DNA of 63,953 bases from Bradyrhizobium rifense (lineage in GTDB: Bacteria; Pseudomonadota; Alphaproteobacteria; Rhizobiales; Xanthobacteraceae): the NCBI RefSeq assembly GCF_008123425.1, contig NZ_VSSS01000092.1, forward strand, positions 1 to 63,953. Reading direction: 5' to 3'. Shown piece after piece: positions 16,729-25,185 of the stretch; position 1 is the stretch's first letter; each line of letters starts with the position of its first letter. The position numbers were made by a program, and so were the translations under genes. The notes under the pieces were generated by a model. It saw only the letters and a list, made by a program, of their open reading frames with translations, searched no databases and was not told the origin of the DNA.

Positions 16729-17457
16729 TTACTCCGGCGGATTGAACGTCCGCACGAAATACACGGGCTCCCTGCCCTTCTTCAGGCGATAGAGCTGCGC
16801 CGGGCGGTTCGGGCCGCGCCGCATCTTTGCGACGGGCTCAATCATGTCGGCCGACAATATCCGGGTACGGAAGGCGCTCTTTTCGAGGGGACGGTCGAGC
16901 ACGATCTCGTAGACGCGCTGCAGATCCGGTAGCGTGAACTCGGCAGGCATCAGGTAAGCCGGCAGCGAGGTATATTCCACCTTGTTGCGCAGGCGCTGGA
17001 TCGCGGTTGCGAGGATGTCGCCGTGATCGAAGGCGAGCCTTTCTTTTAGCCTGCCGTCTCGAATCGGAAACCAACGCGCATCAGGTGTGAGTACGCCCGC
17101 CTCTTCCGGGATCAGCGCGAAATAGGCGTGGGTCGCCGACCAGCCGCGCGGATCGCGCACAGCGCTTCCCCAGCTTCCGAGCTGCTCGAGATAAGGGCTC
17201 GTGACCCCCGTCTTCTCCTTCAGCTTGCGCGCCGCGCAGGCCGCAAGATCGCGGTCTTTCGCGACGTCGACGAAGCCGCCCGGCAGCGCCAAGCTTAGCG
17301 GAAACGGTTCACCGTCGCCGGCCGGACGCTGCACCAGCAACACCCCAAGCCTGTCGTCGAGAATCGCAAAGATCACGACGTCGACCGTGGTCAGGGGTCG
17401 CGGGAAGTCCAATTGTCCTGCTTTTCCAAGTCCTTCGGCCCGAGCCTCACCCGCCAT
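16729..17457 (-). CDS. NrtR-like regulator: degenerate Nudix domain plus winged helix
   Basis: The product is 242 residues. Residues about 24-150 form a Nudix domain and about 155-242 a winged helix (SLPAYLMPAEFTLPDLQRVYEIV), the architecture of NrtR, a repressor of NAD metabolism that senses ADP-ribose or related compounds. The Nudix box (60-84) reads GGFVDVAKDRDL..RKLKEKTG: the REUxEE core is RKLKEK, so hydrolysis is probably lost and the domain senses a ligand. ATG 17457 has GAGGAG seven bases upstream; the frame runs on antisense through the next gene, an artefact. It is divergent from SPFH-NADK genes, with its likely operators between. Confidence 0.88.
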   Translation of the reverse strand: MAGEARAEGLGKAGQLDFPRPLTTVDVVIFAILDDRLGVLLVQRPAGDGEPFPLSLALPGGFVDVAKDRDLAACAARKLKEKTGVTSPYLEQLGSWGSAVRDPRGWSATHAYFALIPEEAGVLTPDARWFPIRDGRLKERLAFDHGDILATAIQRLRNKVEYTSLPAYLMPAEFTLPDLQRVYEIVLDRPLEKSAFRTRILSADMIEPVAKMRRGPNRPAQLYRLKKGREPVYFVRTFNPPE

Positions 17458-17479
17458 AGGCGATCTCCTCTGTTCGGGC

Positions 17480-17507
17480 TTGACAGTAGCACACTTAGTT
17501 GTACAGT
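17480..17507 (+). promoter_or_regulatory. sigma-70-like promoter for the SPFH operon
   Basis: A consensus -35 TTGACA (17480-17485) is spaced 16 bp from TACAGT (17502-17507), a fair -10. The -10 lies inside the first operator copy (17495-17515), so bound regulator should block the polymerase. Confidence 0.5.
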
Positions 17508-17537
17508 CCAACTTATTTAGTTGTTCAGACCAACTTA
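17495..17537. promoter_or_regulatory. twin NrtR-like operator
   Basis: Two copies of TTAGTTG-N7-CAACTTA lie at 17495-17515 and 17517-17537, exactly 22 bp apart, placing both on one helical face. The core AGTTG..CAACT is a perfect inverted repeat in each copy. They fill the 102-bp gap between the divergent NrtR-like and SPFH genes, so the regulator most likely binds here. Confidence 0.8.
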
Positions 17538-17559
17538 TAGCTAGCGACAGGAGTAAGCC

Positions 17560-18597
17560 ATGTTCGGCCTCAGGTTCATCAAGGCGCAGCCCACCACCTA
17601 TCTGATGAAGTACCGCGCCGGCGCAGTCGTCGCCGAGGGCACCGGCCTCTCCACGTTCTACTACGGCCCGGTCACCACGCTCGTCGCCGTGCCCGTCGGC
17701 AGCCGCGATGCCTCCTTCATCTTCCAGCAGATCGCGCGCGACTTTCAGACGCTGACCGTGCAGGGCCACGTCACCTATCGCGTCAGCGAGCCGAAGAAGG
17801 CGGCCTCGATGCTCAACTTCACGCTGAAGTCGGACGGGAAGACCTATGAGACCGACGATCCGGAAAAGCTGCCGGAGCGTATTCTCGGCACGGTCGAGGT
17901 GCTCGCGCAGCAGGCGATCAAGGAATTGACGCTGAAGGACGCGCTGCAGGCATCCGACCACATCGCCGACATCATCGCGGGCGGCTTGCGCGGGCGCGCC
18001 GACATCGAAGCCCTCGGCCTCGAAATCCTCGGCGTGTCGATCCGCGGCATCAAGCCGGCGCCCGATACCGCAAAGGCGCTGGAGGCGCAGGCGCGCGAAG
18101 CGATCCTGAAGACGGCAGACGAGGCGATCTTCGCCCGGCGCAATTTCGCCGTCGAGCAGGAGCGCGCAATTCGCGAGAGCGAGCTCGACACCGAGATCGC
18201 GGTCGAGCAGAAGAAGCGGTCGATCCGCGAGACCCAGATGGATGCCGAGGCGAGCGTGGCAGCCAAGCGCAACGAGCTGCGCCAGGCCGGCATGGCCGCC
18301 GACATCGTGCTGGAAGGCAAGCGTAAGGACTTCGTCGGCCTCAACGCCGAGAACACCAGGACGCTGGCCGACGCCGAGGCCTATCGCGTCGGCGCGCTGA
18401 TGAAGATTTTTGAGGGCGTCGATACCCGCGTGATCCAGGCGCTCGCCGCGGCCGGCATGCAACCGAGCCAGTTGATCGCGCAAGCCTTCTCCGGCATCGC
18501 CGAGAAGGCCGAGAAGATCGGCCAGCTCAACGTCTCGCCGGACCTGCTCAGCCAGCTGCTGGAGAAGCCGGAGGCCGCCAATGCCCGCCGCCAATGA
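17560..18597 (+). CDS. SPFH/Band 7 domain protein
   Basis: The 345-residue protein has a stomatin-like (SPFH) domain over about residues 25-210, starting at TYLMKYRAGAVVAEGTGLSTFYYGP. A long charged helical region follows (about 185-280; EQERAIRESELDTEIAVEQKKRSIRE), likely a coiled coil for oligomer rings. No clear transmembrane helix is seen at the N-terminus, unlike most stomatins, so it may attach peripherally. An AGGAG SD precedes ATG 17560. Its last 17 bases overlap the NAD-kinase-like gene, indicating coupled translation. Confidence 0.9.
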   Translation: MFGLRFIKAQPTTYLMKYRAGAVVAEGTGLSTFYYGPVTTLVAVPVGSRDASFIFQQIARDFQTLTVQGHVTYRVSEPKKAASMLNFTLKSDGKTYETDDPEKLPERILGTVEVLAQQAIKELTLKDALQASDHIADIIAGGLRGRADIEALGLEILGVSIRGIKPAPDTAKALEAQAREAILKTADEAIFARRNFAVEQERAIRESELDTEIAVEQKKRSIRETQMDAEASVAAKRNELRQAGMAADIVLEGKRKDFVGLNAENTRTLADAEAYRVGALMKIFEGVDTRVIQALAAAGMQPSQLIAQAFSGIAEKAEKIGQLNVSPDLLSQLLEKPEAANARRQ

Positions 18598-19516
18598 CCG
18601 CAAGATCGTGCTGGTGACGCGCAAGACCAGGTTAGAGGACCTGGTCGCGCGTTACCTGACCGCGGCACAGGCGCGCTTCTATGTCGAGCATCTCGGCGCC
18701 GATTTCTCCGACTATGAGCGCGAGCACGAGGTCTATCACGCGCAACGGCATGCGACGCTGCAGGTGCTGGAGCAATGGGGGCGATATCAGGTCATCGAGC
18801 GCGGCTTTCTGCCCAACTTCATCTTCGCACCTGACGACATCGTGGTCGCGCTCGGCCAGGACGGCCTCGTCGCCAACACGATGAAATATCTCGACGACCA
18901 TCCGCTGATCGGGCTCAACCCGGACCCGGCGCGTTACGATGGCATCCTGCTTCCGTTCGCACCGCGCGACCTCGCAAAACTTCTGCCGGAGGTCGCCGCC
19001 GACAAGCGCAGCAGCCAGGCCGTGACCATGGCGGAAGCGCGGCTCCGCGACGGCCAGGTGCTTCACGCCGTGAACGATCTCTTCATCGGCGCACGCACCC
19101 ATGTCTCGGCGATCTACGAGATCGCGGCCGGCGGGACGACGGAACGACAATCATCGAGCGGATTAATCGTCGCGACCGGGCTCGGATCGACCGCCTGGTT
19201 CAAGAGCATCGTCACTGGCTCGCTTGCCATCGCCGGCAGCTATGGCCAGCCTCCCCTGCCGGGTGGTTACGAGACCCTGCCCTGGGACGCGGCCGAACTG
19301 CGCTTCGCGGTGCGCGAGCCGTTCCCCAGCCGCCACTCACAGACCAGTCTCGTCTGCGGCCGGCTCGCGGTTGAGGAGCAATTGCGTATCCGTTCACTGA
19401 TGGCGGAGAACGGCGTCATCTTCAGCGACGGCGTCGAAGCCGACCGCCTCGATTTCAACGCGGGCGCCGAGGTCACGATCGGAATCGCCAAGCGGCACGG
19501 ACGGCTGATCGTGTGA
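18581..19516 (+). CDS. NAD-kinase-like protein (ATP-NAD kinase superfamily)
   Basis: The 311-residue product matches the NAD kinase/diacylglycerol kinase-like fold. Key spots are GQDGLVANT (92-100), where canonical enzymes have GGDGT; ND (165-166) in place of the NE pair; and SGLIVATGLGSTAW (193-206), matching the conserved GxxxSTPTGSTAY stretch. The GGD aspartate is kept, but Gly-to-Gln and Thr-to-Leu are unusual, so activity on NAD is uncertain. It is the second gene of the SPFH operon and convergent with fcl, three bases apart. Confidence 0.8.
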   Translation: MPAANDRKIVLVTRKTRLEDLVARYLTAAQARFYVEHLGADFSDYEREHEVYHAQRHATLQVLEQWGRYQVIERGFLPNFIFAPDDIVVALGQDGLVANTMKYLDDHPLIGLNPDPARYDGILLPFAPRDLAKLLPEVAADKRSSQAVTMAEARLRDGQVLHAVNDLFIGARTHVSAIYEIAAGGTTERQSSSGLIVATGLGSTAWFKSIVTGSLAIAGSYGQPPLPGGYETLPWDAAELRFAVREPFPSRHSQTSLVCGRLAVEEQLRIRSLMAENGVIFSDGVEADRLDFNAGAEVTIGIAKRHGRLIV

Positions 19517-19519
19517 GGA

Positions 19520-20476
19520 CTATTGCGCGGGAACCGACGCCGCAGCCTGATACGCCGCATAGGCGCGCTTCAGGCCATCCTCGAGCGACGTCGTCGCGCG
19601 CCAGCCGAGCTTTTCCAAGCGCCCGATATCGAGCAGCTTGCGCGGCGTGCCGTCGGGGCGCGAGGTGTCGTAACTGATCTCGCCGCGGTAACCGACGATC
19701 CCGGCGACCACGCGGGCGAACTCAGTGATGGCGATGTCCTCGCCGGTGCCGATGTTGATCAGGTCCGCACCAGAATACGTCTTCATCAGGTGCACGCAGG
19801 CATCGGCCATGTCGTCGACATAGAGGAACTCGCGCCGCGGCGTTCCGGTGCCCCAGACAACCACATTCTTCGCGCCCGCCAGTTTCGCCTCGTGAAAGCG
19901 GCGGATCAGCGCTGCGACGACGTGGCTCAGCTCGGGGTGATAATTATCACCGGGACCGTAGAGATTGGTCGGCATCACGCTGATGAAGTCAGAGCCATAC
20001 TGGCTGCGATAGGCCTCCGCCATCTTGATGCCGGCAATCTTGGCAATCGCATAAGGCTCGTTGGTCGGCTCCAGCGGGCCAGTCAGCACGGTGTCCTCGC
20101 GCAAGGGCTGCGGTGCGAGCTTCGGATAGATGCAGGACGAGCCGAGGAACATCAGCTTCTCGGCGCGGTTCACATGCGCGGCCTGGATCACGTTCGCGGC
20201 GATCGCGATGTTGTCGTAGATGAATTCGGCGCGCAGCGTGTTGTTGGCGACGATGCCGCCGACTTTTGCCGCGGCAAGGAAAATCACCTGCGGCCGCGCC
20301 CTCGCGAACCAGTCGAACACCGCGGCCTGGTTGCAGAGATCGACCTCGCGCCGGTCCACCGTGACAAGCTTGACATCCTCGCGCGCCAGCCGGCGCGCGA
20401 GCGCGGCGCCGACCATGCCGCGATGGCCGGCGACGTAGACGCTTTTGCCCTTCAGCTCAAACGGTGCGCTTGCCAT
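19520..20476 (-). CDS. fcl: GDP-L-fucose synthase
   Basis: The 318-residue NADP-dependent epimerase/reductase converts GDP-4-keto-6-deoxymannose to GDP-L-fucose. The Rossmann motif VAGHRGMVGAAL, GSSCIYPKLAPQPLRED (catalytic Ser) and the YAIAK catalytic Tyr-Lys pair are intact, as is the family-typical PTNLYGPGDNYHPE. ATG 20476 lies inside the end of gmd (20-bp overlap), so the two are translationally coupled. The open frame to 20590 is read-through into gmd in another frame. Confidence 0.95.
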   Translation of the reverse strand: MASAPFELKGKSVYVAGHRGMVGAALARRLAREDVKLVTVDRREVDLCNQAAVFDWFARARPQVIFLAAAKVGGIVANNTLRAEFIYDNIAIAANVIQAAHVNRAEKLMFLGSSCIYPKLAPQPLREDTVLTGPLEPTNEPYAIAKIAGIKMAEAYRSQYGSDFISVMPTNLYGPGDNYHPELSHVVAALIRRFHEAKLAGAKNVVVWGTGTPRREFLYVDDMADACVHLMKTYSGADLINIGTGEDIAITEFARVVAGIVGYRGEISYDTSRPDGTPRKLLDIGRLEKLGWRATTSLEDGLKRAYAAYQAAASVPAQ

Positions 20477-21527
20477 TTGCAATGTCCCGTTTGGCCTCGG
20501 CCAGATCGCTCGCCACCATCTCCTCGACGAGCTGAGCAAAGGTCCGCTTCGGCTTCCAGCCGAGCACTTTTCGTGCCTTGCTGGAATCACCGATGAGCAG
20601 ATCGACCTCGGTCGGACGGAAATAGGTCGGATCGATCTTCACCACCGTCTTGCCGCTCTTGGCATCGATGCCGGTCTCGTCGACGCCTGCGCCGCGCCAT
20701 TCGACACGACGGCCGACCTGCGCAAAGGACAGCTCGACCATCTCGCGCACCGAGCGCGTCTCGCCGGTGGCGAGCACGAAATCGTCGGGCTTGTCGGCCT
20801 GCAGGATCATGTGCATGCCTTCGATGTAATCCCTGGCGTGACCCCAGTCGCGCTTGGCCTCGAGATTGCCGAGATAGAGCGTCTCCTCGAGTCCGACTTC
20901 GATGCGCGCCACGCCGCGCGTGATCTTGCGCGTGACGAAGGTCTCGCCGCGGATCGGGCTCTCATGGTTGAACAGGATGCCGTTCGAGGCGAACATGCCA
21001 TAGGCTTCGCGGTAGTTCACCGTGATCCAATAGCCGTAGAGCTTCGCGACGCCATAAGGCGAGCGCGGATAGAACGGTGTGGTCTCCTTCTGCGGGACCT
21101 CCTGCACCAGGCCGTAAAGCTCGGAGGTCGAGGCCTGGTAGAACCGCGTCTCCTTCTCCATGCCGAGGATACGGATCGCTTCCAGGAGGCGCAGCACGCC
21201 GATGGCGTCGGCGTTGGCGGTGTATTCGGGGCTTTCGAAGCTGACGGCGACGTGGCTTTGGGCGGCGAGATTGTAGATCTCGGTCGGCCGGATCTGCTGC
21301 ACCAGGCGGATCAGATTGGTCGAATCCGTCATGTCGCCGTAATGCATCAGGAACGGCACGTCGCCGACATGCGGATCCTGGTAGAGATGGTCGACGCGTG
21401 CGGTGTTGAACGAGGATGAGCGCCGCTTGATGCCGTGCACGACATAGCCGAGCGACAGCAGATGTTCGGCAAGATAGGCGCCGTCCTGGCCGGTCACGCC
21501 GGTGATGAGAGCGACCCGCTCAGCCAT
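20457..21527 (-). CDS. gmd: GDP-mannose 4,6-dehydratase
   Basis: The 356-residue SDR-type enzyme makes GDP-4-keto-6-deoxymannose from GDP-mannose, the first step to GDP-fucose. ITGVTGQDGAYLAEHLL (NADP binding), STSELYG and YPRSPYGVAKLYGYW (Tyr-x3-Lys) are present. The open frame extends to 21623, but MAERVALITG at 21527 is the family start. GDP-fucose feeds O-antigen, exopolysaccharide or, in some rhizobia, Nod-factor fucosylation (noeL/nolK homologues). No nod genes are nearby, so a surface-polysaccharide role is more likely. Confidence 0.95.
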   Translation of the reverse strand: MAERVALITGVTGQDGAYLAEHLLSLGYVVHGIKRRSSSFNTARVDHLYQDPHVGDVPFLMHYGDMTDSTNLIRLVQQIRPTEIYNLAAQSHVAVSFESPEYTANADAIGVLRLLEAIRILGMEKETRFYQASTSELYGLVQEVPQKETTPFYPRSPYGVAKLYGYWITVNYREAYGMFASNGILFNHESPIRGETFVTRKITRGVARIEVGLEETLYLGNLEAKRDWGHARDYIEGMHMILQADKPDDFVLATGETRSVREMVELSFAQVGRRVEWRGAGVDETGIDAKSGKTVVKIDPTYFRPTEVDLLIGDSSKARKVLGWKPKRTFAQLVEEMVASDLAEAKRDIANGKRTV

Positions 21528-21771
21528 ATCCGCAACTGCTCCCAAAATGCCCCGGCGGGACGCCGGCTTCCAGCTCAGTCCGAAACCCATCCCTCTCTCT
21601 GACATATCGTTCGCCGGGGTCAACCCACTACCGCGCTACACCGTTCTTTTTTCGAGGATTTTGGCCCGAGGGACCAAGGACACGGCCGCTGACTCAAGGG
21701 AGACCTTGAGAAGCTGGTAACACTTGTGTGGTGAGATTTTCCCGCATGATTTGACGCGTTTTGAGGTTCAG

Positions 21772-22911
21772 GTGACGTTCCGGGAAACAGCAGCAGGCAC
21801 TGAACGGCGCGAGTCCAGTCCGCGCCCCTTTCCCCGTGAGCACGGAGATATCCAGACCGCCGTCGTGAACCTCGTCGACGGTCTGGCCCCCATCGTCCCC
21901 GTCGCACGCCAGGTCGATGTTGCACGCGAGATCGCAAGCGTGATCGCGCGCCTCCCGAGCACGATGGGTAACAACATGTTTCTGCGCCAGAGCATCATTC
22001 GCCGCGGCACCGCGACGCCCGATCATGTGATCGACGGATTGGCGGCCTGGGTCACCGTCCTGTTCGACCTTGCCAATCTGCAGCAGGATCGCGACAGGGC
22101 GATGGGCTGTGAGGCCAGGATCCCGAAAAAGGCGCTCGATCGTCTCGCGCGGGCGCTTTCGAAATCCCGCAATGGCTGCATCATTGCCGTGCCCCACATC
22201 GGCAGTCTCGAACTGTTCGCGGCCCACCTCAGGGATCGTGGCTTCAACGTCGGCTTCGTCTATTCGATCGGACGCCAGCCAACGCCGACCGAACGATGGA
22301 TCTATGCGGGGCGGAGCGCGACCGCGGCTACACCGATTGCGTTTGCAAGACGCAATACCGGAGCCGAGATCTCCAGGGTGCTTCAGAACAACGGTGTCGT
22401 CTTCATGGTGGTGGACGTCTACCCCAGCGCCAAATACGCCGGCATCACCGTCAAGACTCACGATTCCGACTTCCGCTATCCACCCGGACCGGCGCGCTAT
22501 GCGCGGACGGGCACGCTGGTTCTGCCCGGCTTTGCCTCACGCCGCGACGCGGCAGGCTTTTCGATGAACATCCTCGCTCCGATCGAGTACCGGACCTGGA
22601 TGCCGGCCCAGGCCGCCGCGTCCGAACTCACACAAGAGATCGCGACCCACGTCGATGGCTTCTCAGCAGAGCAGCCCGCGGCCTATTGGCTCTGGCACCC
22701 GATCCCCAACGATCCCTATCTCGCGATCGCGCAACGCCAGCGCCCGGATCTCCTGACCGCGATGGCGCCTGAAGATGACGAGGCCGTCGCTCGGGCGGTG
22801 GAAGCAGCGCACGCCAAATGGGCGGCATCTGATATTGCCGATGCCATCCGCTGGACAGAGGCTCCACCGCTTGCATCGTCCGCTCTCGCGGAAGGTGTAT
22901 CGGCTGACTGA
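21772..22911 (+). CDS. LpxL/HtrB-like lysophospholipid/lipid A acyltransferase family protein
   Basis: The product is about 379 residues. The acyltransferase HxxxxE motif appears in AVPHIGSLELFAAHL, followed by GVVFMVVDVY and TGTLVLPGF, the arrangement of the LABLAT branch of LPLAT enzymes. The closing YWLWHPIPNDP is also family-like. No N-terminal membrane anchor is evident, unusual for LpxL. The start is uncertain: GTG 21772 follows GAGG at six bases, while a TTG opens the frame at 21724. The MFS gene follows 16 bp downstream, and the divergent neighbours are the GDP-fucose genes, so an envelope role fits. Confidence 0.75.
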   Translation: MTFRETAAGTERRESSPRPFPREHGDIQTAVVNLVDGLAPIVPVARQVDVAREIASVIARLPSTMGNNMFLRQSIIRRGTATPDHVIDGLAAWVTVLFDLANLQQDRDRAMGCEARIPKKALDRLARALSKSRNGCIIAVPHIGSLELFAAHLRDRGFNVGFVYSIGRQPTPTERWIYAGRSATAATPIAFARRNTGAEISRVLQNNGVVFMVVDVYPSAKYAGITVKTHDSDFRYPPGPARYARTGTLVLPGFASRRDAAGFSMNILAPIEYRTWMPAQAAASELTQEIATHVDGFSAEQPAAYWLWHPIPNDPYLAIAQRQRPDLLTAMAPEDDEAVARAVEAAHAKWAASDIADAIRWTEAPPLASSALAEGVSAD

Positions 22912-22927
22912 CAGGCCGCAGAATCTC

Positions 22928-24112
22928 ATGAGCCGGCCGCTGGTCGCCATCCTCGCCTGCGCCGCCCTCGAGGCATCAGGCATTGCACTGATCTTTCCGA
23001 CGCTGCCAAATCTGCTGCGCGCCATGGCCAGCACCGACAACGTGTCGGCGCTCTACGGGACGCTGCTGGCGCTACACGCACTCACGCAATTCGTCGTCAC
23101 GCCGGTGCTCGGCGTCCTGTCGGACCGGCTCGGCCGCCGGCTGGTGCTGCTGCTCGCCCTTGCCGGCTCGACCATCGACTATCTGGTCATGGCCTTCACG
23201 CCCTATTTGTGGCTCCTGTTCGTCAGCCGCACCATCGCCGGTCTGACGGCAGCCGGCGTGGCGATGATCACCGCGACCATCGCGGACATCACGCCGGAGG
23301 CGATGCGCGCCCGCCGCTTCGGCCTGTTCCACGCCTGCTTCGGCGCCGGCTTCGTCATCGGTCCTGTCGTCGGCGGCATGCTCGGCGACATCTCGCTGCG
23401 CGCCCCGTTTCTTGCCGCTGCCGCATTGAGCAGCGTGAACGTCCTGATTGCGCTGTTCGTTCTGCCGGAGACGCACCGCACCGAGCGCAAGCCGTTCGAA
23501 TGGCGGACGCTGGACCCGTTCGCCCCGCTGCGCTGGGCGATGACCTTTCGCACCCTGATCCCGCTGCTGCTCGTGTTTCTTCTCGTCAGTCTCGTCGGCC
23601 AGACCTACAGCACGGTCTGGGTGCTCTTCGTCACGGATCGCTTCCACTGGACCGCGACCGATATCGGCATTTCGCTGGGCATCTTCGGCGCATTGGTCGC
23701 CCTGGTGCAGGCCTTCGCCATTGCGCCGCTGACAGGATGGCTCGGCGAACGCGGAACGCTGCTGCTCGGCATCTCCTGCGAGGCCGTCGCCCTCGTCGTG
23801 CTCGCCTTCGCGCAAGCGAGCTGGATCGCGTTCGCGCTGATCCCGCTGATCGCGTTCGGCGGCATCAGCGCGCCTGCACTGCGCGCGCTCCAGTCGAGGG
23901 CCGTCGATGGCGAACGCCAGGGCCAATTGCAGGGCGTTGTCGCAAGCTTCGTCAGCCTCGCCGCCATCTTCGGCCCGCTCGTCTTCGGCGGGATTTACGC
24001 CCTGTCGCGGCCAGGCTGGACCGGGCTCGTGTGGATCATGGGAGCCGCGATTTTCGCCGTTGCGGTGCCAATGGCGCTGACGGTGCCGAAGATCGCGGGC
24101 CAGCGAGGGTAA
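22928..24112 (+). CDS. MFS efflux transporter, TetA-like (DHA1)
   Basis: The 394-residue protein has 12 helices, with GVLSDRLGRRLVLL between helices 2 and 3 and a helix-5 motif GAGFVIGPVVGGMLGD typical of drug:H+ antiporters of the TetA type. The start ATG 22928 opens MSRPLVAILACAALEASG. It lies 16 bp after the acyltransferase gene, so both are probably co-transcribed. Substrate unknown. Confidence 0.88.
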   Translation: MSRPLVAILACAALEASGIALIFPTLPNLLRAMASTDNVSALYGTLLALHALTQFVVTPVLGVLSDRLGRRLVLLLALAGSTIDYLVMAFTPYLWLLFVSRTIAGLTAAGVAMITATIADITPEAMRARRFGLFHACFGAGFVIGPVVGGMLGDISLRAPFLAAAALSSVNVLIALFVLPETHRTERKPFEWRTLDPFAPLRWAMTFRTLIPLLLVFLLVSLVGQTYSTVWVLFVTDRFHWTATDIGISLGIFGALVALVQAFAIAPLTGWLGERGTLLLGISCEAVALVVLAFAQASWIAFALIPLIAFGGISAPALRALQSRAVDGERQGQLQGVVASFVSLAAIFGPLVFGGIYALSRPGWTGLVWIMGAAIFAVAVPMALTVPKIAGQRG

Positions 24113-24114
24113 GT

Positions 24115-24145
24115 GGGCGGCGATCTTGCCAGAAGATCACCGCCC
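24115..24145. terminator. bidirectional terminator hairpin between convergent genes
   Basis: Arms GGGCGGCGATCTT (24115-24127) and AAGATCACCGCCC (24133-24145) pair over 13 positions with one mismatch around a GCCAG loop, directly after the MFS stop and before the stop of the convergent sugar-binding protein gene. No strong T run is present. Confidence 0.6.
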
Positions 24146-24158
24146 CTTGCAGCTCGTG

Positions 24159-25106
24159 CTACTGCGAGCGGTCCGAGGTCCAGCCCTTGTACTCCGCGAT
24201 ATTGTCGCGGGTCACGAGCTTCGACGGCAGCAGCTCGACGGTCGAGGCCGGCTTCTGCCCGTTGAGAATGCCGACGCCGAGCTGCACGGCGCGCCGCGCC
24301 ATGAAGAACGGGTCCTGCGACGCTGACGCCTGAATCTGCGGCGAAGCGGGATCCTTCAGCGAGGCCTCGATGTCCGGAGCGCCGTCGACGGCGGTGATGA
24401 TGATGCCGCTACGGTTCTGCTGGCGCGCCGCAAGGTCGGTGCCGATCGCCTGCGGATCGTTGATGGCGAAGATGGCGTCGATCTTGGAGAAGCGGGTCAG
24501 ATAGCCCTGCCCGACCGTGAGGCCGCCCTCGCGCGAACCCTTCGCGTCCTGGTCGCTGGACAGCACCTTGATCCCCGCATTCTTCGCGAAGACGTTCTTG
24601 CAGCCGGTGACACGGTCGATCACGGCGGAGACCTGCGGCCCATTCTCGATGATGACATCGCCCTTGCCGCCCAGCTTGTCGACGATGTACTGGCATGAGA
24701 TCTCGCCGGCCTGGACGTTGTTCGTGGTCACCGTGGCATCGGCGCCTTCGGCCGCGGTGTCGACTGCGACGACGACGATACCCGCCGCCTGCGCCTTCTT
24801 GATCGCCGGGCCGATCGCCTTGGGATCGCCGGGGTTCAACAGGATCAGGTCGACGCCGGCGGCTATGAAATTGTCGATCTGGGTAACCTGCTTGCCGAGG
24901 TCGTATTCGAAGCCGACGGTGGTGATCTTCACATTGGGGTTGGCCTTCTTGGCCTCGAACTCGGCGCCTTTCGACAGCGCGACGAAGAACGGGTTGCCCA
25001 TCGAACCGAGCGAAACGCCGATCGACTTGAGCTCCTTGGCAGAGGACGGCGCGGTGGTCAGGGCAAGCGCCATCGCGGCGCCGGCGAGCATGGTCATCTT
25101 CAACAT
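24159..25106 (-). CDS. sugar ABC transporter substrate-binding protein (CUT2/ribose type)
   Basis: The 315-residue periplasmic protein has a signal peptide (about 1-23, cleavage after SSA) and a ribose-binding-protein-like core: GVSLGSMGNPFFVALSKGAEFEAKK, then DLILLNPGDPKAI and AVDTAAEGADATVTTNN. It delivers a monosaccharide or polyol to the permease encoded upstream. The gene order on the minus strand is kinase, ATPase, permease, binding protein; having the binding protein last is less usual. Confidence 0.9.
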   Translation of the reverse strand: MLKMTMLAGAAMALALTTAPSSAKELKSIGVSLGSMGNPFFVALSKGAEFEAKKANPNVKITTVGFEYDLGKQVTQIDNFIAAGVDLILLNPGDPKAIGPAIKKAQAAGIVVVAVDTAAEGADATVTTNNVQAGEISCQYIVDKLGGKGDVIIENGPQVSAVIDRVTGCKNVFAKNAGIKVLSSDQDAKGSREGGLTVGQGYLTRFSKIDAIFAINDPQAIGTDLAARQQNRSGIIITAVDGAPDIEASLKDPASPQIQASASQDPFFMARRAVQLGVGILNGQKPASTVELLPSKLVTRDNIAEYKGWTSDRSQ

Positions 25107-25185
25107 TGGCTTCCTCCCTGGTCTGTCCTTAATCCGGCACGGCAGACCAGTTGCCGTAACGGAATCTCGTATCGCGCCCCATCCC

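Noticed and set aside
17458..18624. Upstream extension of the NrtR-like frame (to 631 residues) across the SPFH gene
   Set aside because: It is antisense to a real SPFH gene and family homology begins at MAGEARAEG; the SD supports 17457.
20457..21527. gmd/fcl as nodulation genes noeL/nolK
   Set aside because: No nod box or nod genes nearby; neighbours are envelope-type genes, so a general polysaccharide role is more likely.
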